The notes below the pieces were generated by a model. It was not told the origin of the DNA. It saw only the letters and a program-made list of their open reading frames with translations, and did not search any database. Positions 13,167 to 22,746 of a DNA stretch of 64,000 nucleotides are shown in pieces (the first letter of the stretch is position 1; each line of letters starts with the position of its first letter). The translations under genes were made by a program, and so were the position numbers. Source of the DNA: Lucifuga dentata (taxonomy: Eukaryota > Chordata > Actinopteri > Ophidiiformes > Bythitidae); the NCBI GenBank assembly GCA_014773175.1, contig VXCM01003163.1, positions 35,373 to 99,372 on the forward strand, in the 5' to 3' direction.

Positions 13167-13304
13167 TCAGTCTTCTGCACTTGGTGTGAGGTTCAGAGGA
13201 TGTTGCTCCACCCAAAGTGTTTTGCTTTGCTTCTTGTTTCCACAGACCTGTCCCTGGCATAACTTAAGTACCAACAGGAAGATGACCAACAGCCTCAACA
13301 TCCC
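13167..13304 (-). CDS. EWI-type receptor terminal exon: part of membrane segment and cytoplasmic tail
   Basis: Reads 46 codons from the acceptor to a TGA at 13169-13167. It begins with a short hydrophobic run (LLVIFLLVL), then cysteine and basic residues (GNKKQSK), and ends TLWVEQHPLNLTPSAED. This tail resembles the IGSF3 tail motif LW-(I/V)-x-E-x-x-LN-x-(S/T)P, recalled and not searched. The frame fits a phase-0 junction, whereas domain 8 ends in phase 1; direct joining would give only 13 residues and a stop. An upstream exon with the first half of the membrane segment is probably missing. The acceptor pyrimidine tract is the long T run that contains the N at 13325. Confidence 0.65.
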   Translation of the reverse strand, partial: GMLRLLVIFLLVLKLCQGQVCGNKKQSKTLWVEQHPLNLTPSAED

Positions 13305-16300
13305 CTGCAAAAAAAAAAAAAAAANAAAAAAAAAAAAAAAGAAAAAAAAAAGGAAAGTATTGTGGGTGAAAAATGTACCATGCTTTACAGAATTCCCAAA
13401 CAGATGTCTGAAACAACTGGCTAATATCCTTTTCAGAACAACTATGAATCACATTATGTTGTATTTACCTTCTGTATAGATTCTGATAGTCAAATTTCCT
13501 GACTTGTCCACTGCCACCTTCTTCCAGCCCCAGGACAGGGATGGGACCCACTCTTCAACCTCACAGAAATATAGGCCACTATCTTCAGGAACTGGCTTAA
13601 TAAGAGTAAGGCTGAAGCGCTTGGGGATAGGGTGACTAAATCTTAACCGATCACTCTTCTCAAACCTGTCTTGTAGGGTGGAGTTTCGGTAGGCTGTAAA
13701 TATTGGGCGTTGTTTAGTTTCTGTCTCCTTCTGCCAGAACCATGTGACCTGGAACTGAGACGCATGGCTTGATTGTGCAGTGATGTCACAAGGGATGGTG
13801 AACTCCTGGGGTCTGGTCAAATTTAGCTCCACATCTTTTTTTGCAATAGACAGGTTATGCTCTGTCAAAAAGTGCAACAATGGAAGACATATTTAAATTT
13901 TTTTAAACCTTTATTTAACTTTAATTCAACCAAGGACTTTGATGAACTAAATTCAAATTATTATTGGCACAGGCAGCCCAGAATGAAATGTGGAAAGGTA
14001 ACAGCAAAGGGCATAATTAGGCTTTTCAGAAGGCAGAAAAGAAATCCTGACAAAATCTGTAACAATAAAAGTGAAAGTAGGACAGGCTTAAAGCTGTTGA
14101 TTTTGCCTGTACATGATGTAGTCATACCTGTGAGGTTTACTCTCAGCATGATGGGGCCAGAATCATCTGAGGCCTTTTGCTGCCAGTCACCTTGATGATT
14201 CAGCTGATATTGCTCCACTTGGCAATAATAGGTCCCACTATCCCCCTCATGGGCTCTCTGAATTCCAAGGCGGAAACTGTTGTGAACTGGCCTGGAGAGA
14301 TGAAGTCTTGCCTGCAGGCTTTTAAGTTCCTGATTGTCTGGATACCTCAGTAGACCTCTATGATCAAGTTTCAACAGGGGAATCTTCGTAACAGAAGGAC
14401 CAGATCCCATATAAAACCAAGTGATGGTGTAGCAAAAGGAAGGGTTGGATGTACCTGACACGAGGCTACACTCAAGCTCCACCTCATCTCCCTCCCTGGC
14501 ACTCAACTCTAGTTTTGCCTTATTTAAACACAAGTCATTGGCTGGAGAATGAGAGGGCAGAAAGAAGAAACCATAATCAATGGAGAACCCAACAATCTTT
14601 TCAAATTTTTGTTGTTGGGAGGTTCATAGCTTTCTGTGATGACATAACTTACATGGTTCTGTGACGTTCAGCACTGTTTTATTGTTGACTGGTGGAAAAT
14701 CGTACCATTCACCATGAGGACCTTGTAGCCACTCCACCACCTGACAGGTGTAAGTGCCACTGTCTGCGACCTGTGCCTGCCGAATGGTCAGCTCAAAGCT
14801 AGGGCCCTTGTTGCGCCTCATAGTGATTCGCTGCTTGTGGCTCACCTCTACCTGAGGTCCAGATGTTACCACAGCATCACGGTCAGAGTTTATAATAGTC
14901 TTGTTTCGCTTCTGCTGCTGGACCAACCAGGTGACAGCAAAGCGAGAGGAGTCAGAGAATGGATTGTTAACTGTGCATTTTAAGTCTATGTCAGTGTTGA
15001 TGTTTCTTCTTATGGTCGGGACGGGGGTTAGATACATTGCGCTCACTAAAGGAGGGAGACAGACAGTTAAATCATATATGGTTTGAAACAGAGAGTTATG
15101 AATGCATAGCAGTATGTACAGTAGTCTTATGAATATCAGCCCATACCTGGGTTCTTCACCATCACAGCCAGGAGGTTGGATGGAGGCAGCCTCTTATATC
15201 TTTTTTCCAGGAAGACAGATGCCGCACATTGATAGCGTCCTGCCTCCCTGTGGCTCACATCATTAATAAGCAGAGTCTGAAAGACTTCATTCGGCCTCTC
15301 CTCTCTTTTAAGTTGATAACGGTGCTGCTCTCCAGACCAACTGATGTCACCATTAGCGTACAATGTCAAGATGTTATCTGGAGATGAGGCGCTTTCACGC
15401 TGCAGGCTCCATGTCACTGTCATTGGCAGGTCTGACCCTCTGAGACGGCACATCAACGCCACATTTTCGCCTACAATCACTTGACTGTTGCGGCTCATTA
15501 GACTCACTTTCACAAAGGACTCTGTGACATAAATATAATATAGTCAACAGCTGCAGGTGAAAAAGGAGGAGTAGATGAGTATAAAATCATCCAATATTTG
15601 GTCATGAGCATTAAAAAAAAAGAGATGACATATGAGCATTAAAAAAAGAGATGACATCTCCTTTTTATTGAGTGTGTCAGTCTCTTCTCTCATGCTCTAA
15701 ATTATATAGCAAACAATTAAATGTAAACAAAATGTACATGAATTCTATGTCTTAAAGCATTAATATTTTTTAGGATTTTTTTTTCATTAATTTCAACTTC
15801 TTGCATTCTGCAGTGTACAGTTTAAAATAAAATATGTGACATTTCAACCTGTCTTCTTTATAAGACACTGATGTATTTTTCACACAACATATTTTCCCTC
15901 GCTGTGGTCAAATATTGTCATTAACATTTTAAAAACCTATTACTAGCACCTAGAGGCTGCAATACCATTATACCCCACAGTACAACAGCACTGGTCAGGA
16001 AGAACAATTGATGACTTTGCTATTCCAACCTTACCAGCAGTGGGGTTGAAAGTGTATTTTCTCCTGAGGGTGATGGTAGAGGAAGGTCTAAGGGCTCATT
16101 AAAGACAAAGGAGTTTATCCCCCTGGGAGTAAGAATGTGACCAGCAAATTTTATGACAATCTGCCAAATAAATTAGGAAATATATTAAATTCAAACTTGA
16201 AAAGCTGGCTTAAAGAGACACAAGAGGAAAGCTTGTGAATGATCAAAATTAATAGGGTTCATCCTGTGCTCAGAAAATTTCACAGGAATCTCCTAATTAT

Positions 16301-19300
16301 TTTTTCAATATCATATTTTTGGGTTCTGGGCTTCCATAGGAATGCTCACCCAATTTGTTGCACAATTTTGGGTATTGATAAATGTATATAATGGAAATTT
16401 TGGCCTGATGAGAGGCAATACCAAGCAAAAGCTTAGGATCACCAACTAATGTTATCACATCATCCTGTGGGAAATATGCATGCCATGCCATGGAAATCTA
16501 GTCATTAATCATGTTGTGTACAGGAAAGTTTGAACTGATGTGGCACTCAAAAGCAGTAACTAGGTCAGATCATCACCTAAATCTTATGCTTCATCCTGTT
16601 TCTAAGTTCAAAATGGAGATGAACAAACTAACCGACTGACAATTTTTTAAAGAGGTACTTTGTTTACAAGAATGTGTCTACTCAACGACACGTCTTACCC
16701 ATAAGACGGACTGTCACAGTGGCAGTCTGTGATTGGCTGTTGGTCTTGTGAATGTCACTATTGCTTTTAACAGTCCATTCAGACACATCACACTGGTAGA
16801 CACCAGAATCAGAGGGTGTGACCTCATCCAGCTCTAGGGTAAAGATGTCTGTTGCTGGACGCGTTGCCTTTATGTTGCGCTCTCTAAACTCCCCTGCTAC
16901 CTCCATTACACCCTCCTGGTTTAGACTGATGACATTGCTGAAGATGTTCATTGAAGTGGATGTTGATTTGCGTTGCCAGATGATGGACAGCCAACTTTTG
17001 ATCCCACGCACTTTGCAGGTGATCTGCAGCTTTTTACCTTCATTAACACTAACAGTGTTCTGTTCCATTTCAACTGAGAGCCCACTTTCTGTAACGAGAT
17101 ACACACACACAGGAATCTACAGAAAGAATGCATAACTGTGCTCAAGATAGCAACAGTAATAATAATAATATCAATCATATATTGAATTTTAAAATCAAAA
17201 GTTTACAAAACTTCTTATATAAAATAAAGAAGAGAAATAAGTGTAAATGATTCAATTAAAAAAAATATTGTCTGTGTGTGTATGTTTCAGTCAATGTGGG
17301 CGGAGGTGTTGACTGACTTGTGGCTGAAATGTTGACGTGCTGGGAGCTGGAGTCCTGGGCTGCTCCCTGTGTAAAGGAGCCATCTGTGCTTCTGTCCTGA
17401 GGCCATGCTCTGCAGACATACTCTCCTTGGTCCTGGGTTCTGACAGGCTGCAGGACAAGATGGTAATCTCTATCCCCAATCCGGGCTGCCCTTAGTTCTC
17501 CTTCTCTCTCACGGCTACTGTATTGTGGGCCCACAGTCAAAATCCCTGTAGGGCTGATGCGGGCAAGTTCTACATTTTCCCGTTGCCAAGCTACAGAGAA
17601 AAACCTTTCCACAAGGTTATCTGCATCTAAAGAGCAGGTCACACTGAGCTCCTGACCTTCCTGCAGAGTCGTGTCTTGTACTGAGATTCTCACCACCAGA
17701 GACGACCTATCTGGTGCCACTTCTACTTATGGTAAAAAAAAAAAAAAAAAAAAAAAAAGCAGAATGAGTTTAAAAAAAAAATACCACAAAGATGCACATA
17801 TCCTGTCAAGAAGCACCAACCACTGTTTAGAAGAGGAAAAGAAATTCACGAACCAAACACACAACTCATATAGAAAATATGTGAAATATGGTAGCCAAAG
17901 GCAAGCAAATGATGTGCTGCTTCTAACCTTTGGCTTTGACATTTAGGGTAGCTTCCTCTGCTCTCTTCTGTGCAATAGAGTACCAGGAGCGATCAGGATC
18001 TTGAATCCACTCCTGAGCCTCACAGTAGATCCTGCCTTGATCTGAAAGCTCCAGTTGAGCCATCTTAAGGTTGTACGTGACCTCTCCCACTTTATCTAAC
18101 CCAATGAGTCCGGCTTGGTAACGGTCTTCAAACCCCTGCCCGGGCCTGAGTGTGAAATCCTTGTCCAGAGAAATGATAGGCTGAGCACTCTCCTCACCAT
18201 TTTTATGGAGATACCAGGCAAAAGACAAATGGGTGTGTTGGATGGTGTTGCTGGAGACCTGGCACGTTGTAGTGAGAGTGTCACCTTCATTAAGGCTCAG
18301 AGAAGTGGGGATGGGTGATGAAATGGTCAGGGAATTGTCAATCACTATGGCACCATGTTAGAAAAAGAGGCAAATCATTAAAGTTACAGAGAGTTTTTGT
18401 TAAGAAATGCATTATTTACCTTTTACTTGATTTTTACAACACATGCATAGAAAGACACATTGAAAAAGTAGAGGTTAGAGAGAGAGAAGAATGGTGACTG
18501 ATTGATTGATTGATGGATCTTACCTTTAACTGTAGTCTTAGCAGAGTAGCTTCCATCATAAACACTAAGTGGATTGATCACAGAACACTCATAAACCCCT
18601 TCATCATCCTTCTGTAGTTTTTCTATTCTCAAAACGACAGCGTTTGATGACACGTGCTCCAGAGTGATTTCCTTGCTCTTCATACGGCGGTAATACTCAG
18701 AATACGCAAAGTCTTCTCTTTTAGTGCTGATAATGTTTATCTCAGTTAATGGCTTCTCAGGTCTGCATATACGGAATTCAAATTCTTTTCTGGTATCAGC
18801 ATCTTTAAAGCCACTCACATTGCAGGAGATGGAGAGTGGGGAGTTCATCACACGACACAGAGGGCCAGACTGCACTTCTGTATACACTGTTGCCTGTCCT
18901 GAACACAGAAAAAAAATCCAAATGTAGAAATTATTTGCTGTAATTTTAGGCATCAATCGTATATTTGAAACAAGTACTTGATATGTAGGGAAAGTTCTCA
19001 AGTCTCATAGTTTTCTCTGCACATTGCTTTAAATATCTTAGTTATAGAATGCTCACTGCATACTAATAAATATTATTCCTTCCTTACTTTACTTGTTTGA
19101 TTGAAATAATTTGTCAGTGTCAGAACTTGTCTACATGAAGTAAATAAATATTGTTCTAAAATAATTTTATATTAGAAAGAATTACTCTTTATTTTCTGTA
19201 AGTTATTTGTAACACTAATATTCTAATGTTTTATCAAGGTCCTCATTACAAAATACAATTATGTGAATAAAAGAAACATTTCCAAAGGAACAGTGAAGAT

Positions 19301-19648
19301 TTTAAGATTTCGCTGTTTGGTATAGTTAAGTAACACAAAAGCCTAATTTCAACATGGAAGAGGAAGAATGATTGATGCGCATAATTATGCTTAAAATGCA
19401 CTCAACAGAAACAAGCTTATCTCAAATCATAAAAAAAAAATACAAAAATCTTTTTTTTTTTTTTTTTTTTTAAATTAGAACACACATTTTAATACTCAAT
19501 ACTGCATAATATCATTCAGCAGGAACATTCAGAAGAACAAATTAGCAATTAAGTTTAATGTGCCAACTGGCTACTTACCACAGTAAATAAGTAGACCCAG
19601 ACAGAAGAGCACATTGGCCCTCCATAAATATTTCAGGGAACTCCTCAT
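13167..19648 (-). CDS. EWI-subfamily immunoglobulin receptor (IGSF3/CD101-like), whole gene span
   Basis: Type I leukocyte-type surface receptor of the EWI group (IGSF3, CD101, PTGFRN, IGSF8). Exons in transcript order: 19648-19579, 18898-18524, 18344-17928, 17722-17318, 17088-16699, 15521-15147, 15045-14653, 14541-14128, 13861-13469 and 13304-13167. Every Ig exon has AG/GT borders and a length divisible by three in phase 1, giving 1,077 residues before the terminal exon. Eight V-type Ig domains follow the signal peptide. The family motif Glu-Trp-Ile stands after the last domain cysteine of domain 2 (QEWIQDPD), with EWV, EWL and EWT variants in domains 8, 6 and 4. From memory of the family, eight domains is the IGSF3 count and CD101 has seven; the tail also resembles IGSF3. 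The exact paralogue is not settled. The membrane segment is incomplete in this assembly. Head to head with klhl6. Confidence 0.85.
13469..13861 (-). CDS. EWI-type receptor exon 9: Ig V domain 8
   Basis: 393 bases, phase 1/1, donor GTAAAT. Contains FTIPCDITAQ, QVTWFWQKE and EDSGLYFCEVEEWVPSLSWG; EEWVPS is close to the EEWLPS of the last IGSF3 domains (recalled). It is the last Ig domain. The next visible exon does not continue in phase. Confidence 0.9.
14128..14541 (-). CDS. EWI-type receptor exon 8: Ig V domain 7
   Basis: 414 bases, phase 1/1, donor GTATGA. Contains ELECSLVSGT, TITWFYMGSG and GDSGTYYCQVEQYQLNHQGD; EQY replaces EWI. The open frame runs 167 bases past the donor into intron 8 and encodes a strong hydrophobic segment there (see findings). 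Confidence 0.89.
14653..15045 (-). CDS. EWI-type receptor exon 7: Ig V domain 6
   Basis: 393 bases, phase 1/1, donor GTAAGTT. Contains DLKCTVNNPFSD, FAVTWLVQQQ and VADSGTYTCQVVEWLQGPHG. EWL stands at the EWI position, with several N-x-T/S sites (NKT, NVT). Confidence 0.9.
15147..15521 (-). CDS. EWI-type receptor exon 6: Ig V domain 5
   Basis: 375 bases, phase 1/1, donor GTATGG. Contains ALMCRLRGSD, TVTWSLQRES and REAGRYQCAASVFLEK. There is no EWI motif; the matching IGSF3 domain also lacks it (recalled). The following intron (15,522 to 16,698) is about 1.2 kb, AT-rich, with no ORF of note. Confidence 0.89.
16699..17088 (-). CDS. EWI-type receptor exon 5: Ig V domain 4
   Basis: 390 bases, phase 1/1, donor GTAAGA. 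Contains LQITCKVRG, SIIWQRKSTS and SDSGVYQCDVSEWTV; EWT stands at the EWI position. Starts in frame as ESGLSVE after a CGTTACAG acceptor. Confidence 0.9.
17318..17722 (-). CDS. EWI-type receptor exon 4: Ig V domain 3
   Basis: 405 bases, phase 1/1, donor GTCAGT. Contains SVTCSLDADN, SVAWQRENVE and TQDQGEYVCRAWPQD; the EWI position is degenerate. The acceptor is a tandem TAAGTAG, so the exon could also start at 17725 and carry one more codon. The intron before it carries a 23-base T tract on the coding strand. Confidence 0.88.
17928..18344 (-). CDS. EWI-type receptor exon 3: Ig V domain 2 with canonical EWI motif
   Basis: 417 bases, phase 1/1. Contains TTTCQVSSNTIQHTHLSFAW and then SDQGRIYCEAQEWIQDPD, the best family signature in the gene. 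The spacing and wording (CEAxEWIQDPDxSWY) match domain 2 of IGSF3 closely, from memory of that family. Confidence 0.92.
18524..18898 (-). CDS. EWI-type receptor exon 2: Ig V domain 1
   Basis: 375 bases, phase 1/1, acceptor after a T-rich tract. Contains SISCNVSGF (first cysteine with an N-glycosylation site) and DDEGVYECSV (D-x-G-x-Y-x-C). The ending GSYSAKTTVKG resembles IGSF3 domain 1, which also has a GSYSAK stretch (recalled). There is no EWI motif in this domain. Confidence 0.87.
19579..19648 (-). CDS. EWI-type receptor exon 1: signal peptide
   Basis: Starts ATG at 19648 and ends at a GTAAGT donor after 70 bases (phase 1). It encodes a basic start (MRSSLKYLWR) followed by a hydrophobic stretch (ANVLFCLGLLIYC), a clear secretory signal peptide. 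The phase joins to domain 1 as Gly-Gln-Ala. It is too short for an ordinary ORF scan. Confidence 0.85.
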
Positions 19649-19777
19649 TCTGAAACTATTTTACTGATAAGCTACACAGTGCTTACACCATAACACCTAT
19701 GAATGACTAAGCTCATTCTCTGTCACTTTAAATGCAAAGCTGTCTGTCCCTTTAGATGTTATAACCTGCTATGACTT

Positions 19778-19814
19778 TGTGGTTCATCGCTTCCTGTATT
19801 TACCAAGAGGAAGT
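19778..19814. promoter_or_regulatory. RUNX/ETS/PU.1-like motif cluster upstream of EWI-type receptor
   Basis: Within 37 bases there is TGTGGTT (RUNX type, 19778-19784), TTCCTG (ETS core on the minus strand, 19791-19796) and AAGAGGAAGT (PU.1 type, 19805-19814). They lie 130 to 166 bases upstream of the start codon. Such clusters are typical of leukocyte promoters. Function is inferred from motif match only. Confidence 0.35.
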
Positions 19815-20052
19815 CTGAAATGTTTTCTGCGACTGCATGTGAAAACTTAAATAAATAAACTTTGCCACTTCAGGTTATCAATAATGTGCGTAGCATATGG
19901 AACAGCAGATGTAAAGCAACAACCCTGATTTATTCTAGATAATAGGCTATTATTCTGCAATTACACTCGATTTGGGCATGAATGTGCATGGAAATTCAGG
20001 GCTATAGTTTAATTTGCTGTTTTGACGCTTTGACAATTCTGACTTTTAAATA

Positions 20053-20135
20053 TTCAGATCAGATCAGATTCAGATTCAACTTTATTGTCATTGCATATGT
20101 CACAAGTACAAGCAACGAAATGCAGAATGCATCTA
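20053..20135 (+). repeat. Dispersed fish repeat fragment (ACTTTATTGTCATT type)
   Basis: TTCAGATCAGATCAGATTCA, then CAACTTTATTGTCATTGCAT and CAAGCAACGAAATGCAG. This is a very common teleost repeat end; only about 80 bases are present. Confidence 0.5.
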
Positions 20136-20632
20136 AACCAGAAATATGGCGGTGCTCTGTGCGCCCATATCATATCCAGCTGTCTGATTCACACAGATCG
20201 TTATCCTAAACGGATTTGCATCTAAGTTTTCTCTCAAAGAACAATAACCCAGCTAAAACCATTTTCTTTTTGTTCTAAACCCATCACCAGTGGTAATTAC
20301 TATCTTAAAACTGCTTAGCACAAACTGATTTTTCACAGATATCCAATTTAATACTTTGTTCACAGTAAAGGACCTAAGGTCCTACACTAAGGTCCACATA
20401 AAGGACTACTCAGTATCAGGCTGTCCGGACAGAGACGTGCTGTGCGGCGGCTTTTGCCTAGTGGTCACAGTCGAAATTGCAGCCTCAAAGTTCTTCAAAT
20501 AGCCTATTTCTACAAAGTAAAAACAAAAGTTAGACGAAAAATTTCTGAGCATCACACACATTCAAACAGTATCTGAGTCATCAAAATTAAAATTTAGCCA
20601 TTAACCACAAAGAGTTGTACCCCCCGCCCCCC

Positions 20633-20672
20633 TTTTTTTTTTTTNAGAGAGAGAGAGAGAGAGAGAGAGAGA
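20633..20672. repeat. T run, N, (GA)n join
   Basis: C/T-rich run, N at 20645, then 13 to 14 AG units. Confidence 0.8.
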
Positions 20673-22295
20673 CTTGTGCGCATGCGTTGCAGAAGCGAAT
20701 AAGGAAGTGGGGCGCGGGGAGCAGATTTCATTATAGGTTCGTCCCAGATGCACTTAAATGTCTCCTCCTTGTCCCGACCTCCTCTCCATCCTTCTTTCCT
20801 CCATCAACCGGAAACCACAACGATCTGCTCCGACGTCCCAACCCTGGAAACGAGCGCAGGAGTTTTGTTTTTTCTCCAAACGTCTTCTCCCGTGGAAGAT
20901 ACGCGTATGTAGCCTTTCAGGAAGTGTTTTTAAACACTTCGGCGTGACATCACTGTGGCCACGCCCCCTAACCCTGCCCATCAACGCTGATCAGCAAAGA
21001 AATCAGGTGAACCCCTGCCTGACAGATGCAGATTTCTCCGTCCGTCTGGAAACCACTATAGAAATCTGTGCATATGCAAATAGAATTACAGTTTGGACAG
21101 TATTTCCTCTGTATTTCTGCATGTGATTATGAAAATTTCTTTGAAATATGTTTGAAACAAACTTTTACACAAGGTAATTCTGTTTGAATACACAAACACA
21201 CACATGAAATGGGAACAGTTTAGTAATAGTTATTCATATTTAACACAAAATAATCTTGTTATTATAATGACATTAGAACTAGATGATGACTACTAGGCTA
21301 TTAGAACCAATTTTTTCAAATTAGGCAACATTAACTTAGCTTGTTAAACTTTAAAGTGTAAAGCGTTTCTTTTCAGGAACGATGCGGGTTAGTGCAGACA
21401 CAACGTGCGATGGAATTCTGATCATAATTAAAAATCAGTGTGTGTGGAAGAAGAAGTGATCAGCTTTGCAGAAAGAGTAAAATCTGGGTGCTCATCATCG
21501 ATGGACATCGCATGTGAAGATGATGGAGGGAACATACCTAACAGTCCCAAATCTCATTTCTCGTGTCCTCGTACTCCATTCCTCCCCTCATCTCCTCCCA
21601 TCCTCCGTCTCACACTTATGGGTAGGAACAGAGAGGAGGAGAGGAGGAAAATACTTTGGGACGCACTGATTGAAATGAATTGGCCGCCATATTTGGACAC
21701 CTTATCCACTGTTTAACACATCCATGCCGGCTTCTCATCTTCTTAACTTTCATGATCGCTTTAACGCCACCTACTACCATTAATGGGTCGTAAGTGCGTT
21801 ACTAGCAAATACTGGATCTATGTTATAAAACGTAAAGGCAAGACTAGCAAACACTTAAACAGGGAAGGGAGCTGGCTTGTCATGGGCATATGTTCCTCTA
21901 CACGAGACAACAGTGCCACCTTGCGGGGAAACTGGGTTAAAACTTAGTGAAATGGGTTAACGTTTCATTTGGTCTACATTTCTAGGGTAAGGGAGAAGTT
22001 ATTAAAAGTTGCTTCAGAACTATATAGTTGAGTAATACAGGTATTTATTCATAAAAAGTCAACAAGAAGATAGCTTCAATGATTGACAGAGTAATAGTCA
22101 GAATGGAGTTTATCATCAAAGACAAATATTGAGAGTCAGATCTAAAGGAACTTGTCAGGGAACTTAAACTCCCTGACATTGCAATAAGGTTAAGATGCTA
22201 ATTGCTGTAGTATTACTATTTGGTGTGGTGGGCTTGATACTAAGACTTTCATTATTGATTTCCCACTGAAATGCAGTATGGGGTATGCACTCAGC

Positions 22296-22401
22296 AAAGA
22301 GGAAGTAAAGTTCCACACAGATGGAGTGTGAACTATGAAGAGCACAGCAAAAATCAAATCCACATCTCAAGAGCATAAAACTGCTGCAAATGCAAACCAC
22401 A
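22296..22401. promoter_or_regulatory. PU.1, octamer-like and RUNX motifs upstream of klhl6
   Basis: AAAGAGGAAGTA (PU.1 consensus type, 22296-22307), ATGCAAAC (one base off the octamer, 22390-22397) and AACCACA (RUNX type, reversed, 22395-22401) lie 100 to 206 bases upstream of the start codon. Mammalian KLHL6 is a B-lymphocyte gene, for which PU.1 and octamer factors are natural regulators. Motif evidence only. Confidence 0.35.
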
Positions 22402-22501
22402 TGGGCGTATTTTTTTCCTTGCAAGCAGCTGAAGTAGGTGAGTGTGGTACATGATTTTATTAATCGGTGCGTGAGTTCCTGAAGTACTTTTTGGTGTAAC
22501 G

Positions 22502-22746
22502 ATGTGTGACCTGTTGGAGAGAACTACAGACCATCCTTCGCCTGATTCTGGCCCAGATGAGGAGAACAGGGACATGGGAGGTACAAGTGAGTTACAATGG
22601 GAAGATGCAGGTCTACCAGTGGAGCTACAGAGAGGGATGGAGATGCTGCGAGTGAACGGAGAACTGACCGATGTGATACTGCACGTTCAAGGACAGGACT
22701 TTCCTTGCCACAGAGCCGTACTCGCTGCTGCCAGCCATTACTTCAG
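22502..22746 (+). CDS. klhl6: klhl6 exon 1: N-terminus and first part of BTB
   Basis: Starts at ATG 22502, the first in-frame ATG. The first about 35 residues are acidic and low in hydrophobics, then comes the BTB start ([16 protein letters not shown]) and the conserved [14 protein letters not shown]. The donor AG/GTGCAA splits an arginine codon (phase 2). A second in-frame ATG (MGGTSELQW) would remove 24 residues. Confidence 0.93.

Larger units (their letters stand above)
19649..22501. other. Intergenic region between divergent EWI-type receptor and klhl6
   Basis: Holds both 5' flanks. From about 20,680 to 21,000 the base composition is richer in G+C and CpG than its surroundings, which suggests a promoter or first non-coding exon, but no splice evidence can be read. 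It also contains a dispersed repeat fragment near 20,053, a T-run/N/(GA)n join at 20,633-20,672, and open frames without recognisable domains. Confidence 0.5.

Noticed and set aside
13352..13468. Visible intron DNA as a hidden mini-exon (CAG/ACATCTG... to GTAAAG)
   Set aside because: The 19-base candidate ends in phase 2 and leads to a stop in the terminal exon; it is not hydrophobic.
20615..21126. Overlapping open frames of 76-122 codons upstream of klhl6
   Set aside because: High G+C promoter-like DNA; no domains, no splice pattern, and frames overlap on both strands.
21438..21716. 92-codon frame with MCVEEEVISF start
   Set aside because: No recognisable family, purine-rich low-complexity text, and no link by splice phase to klhl6 exon 1.
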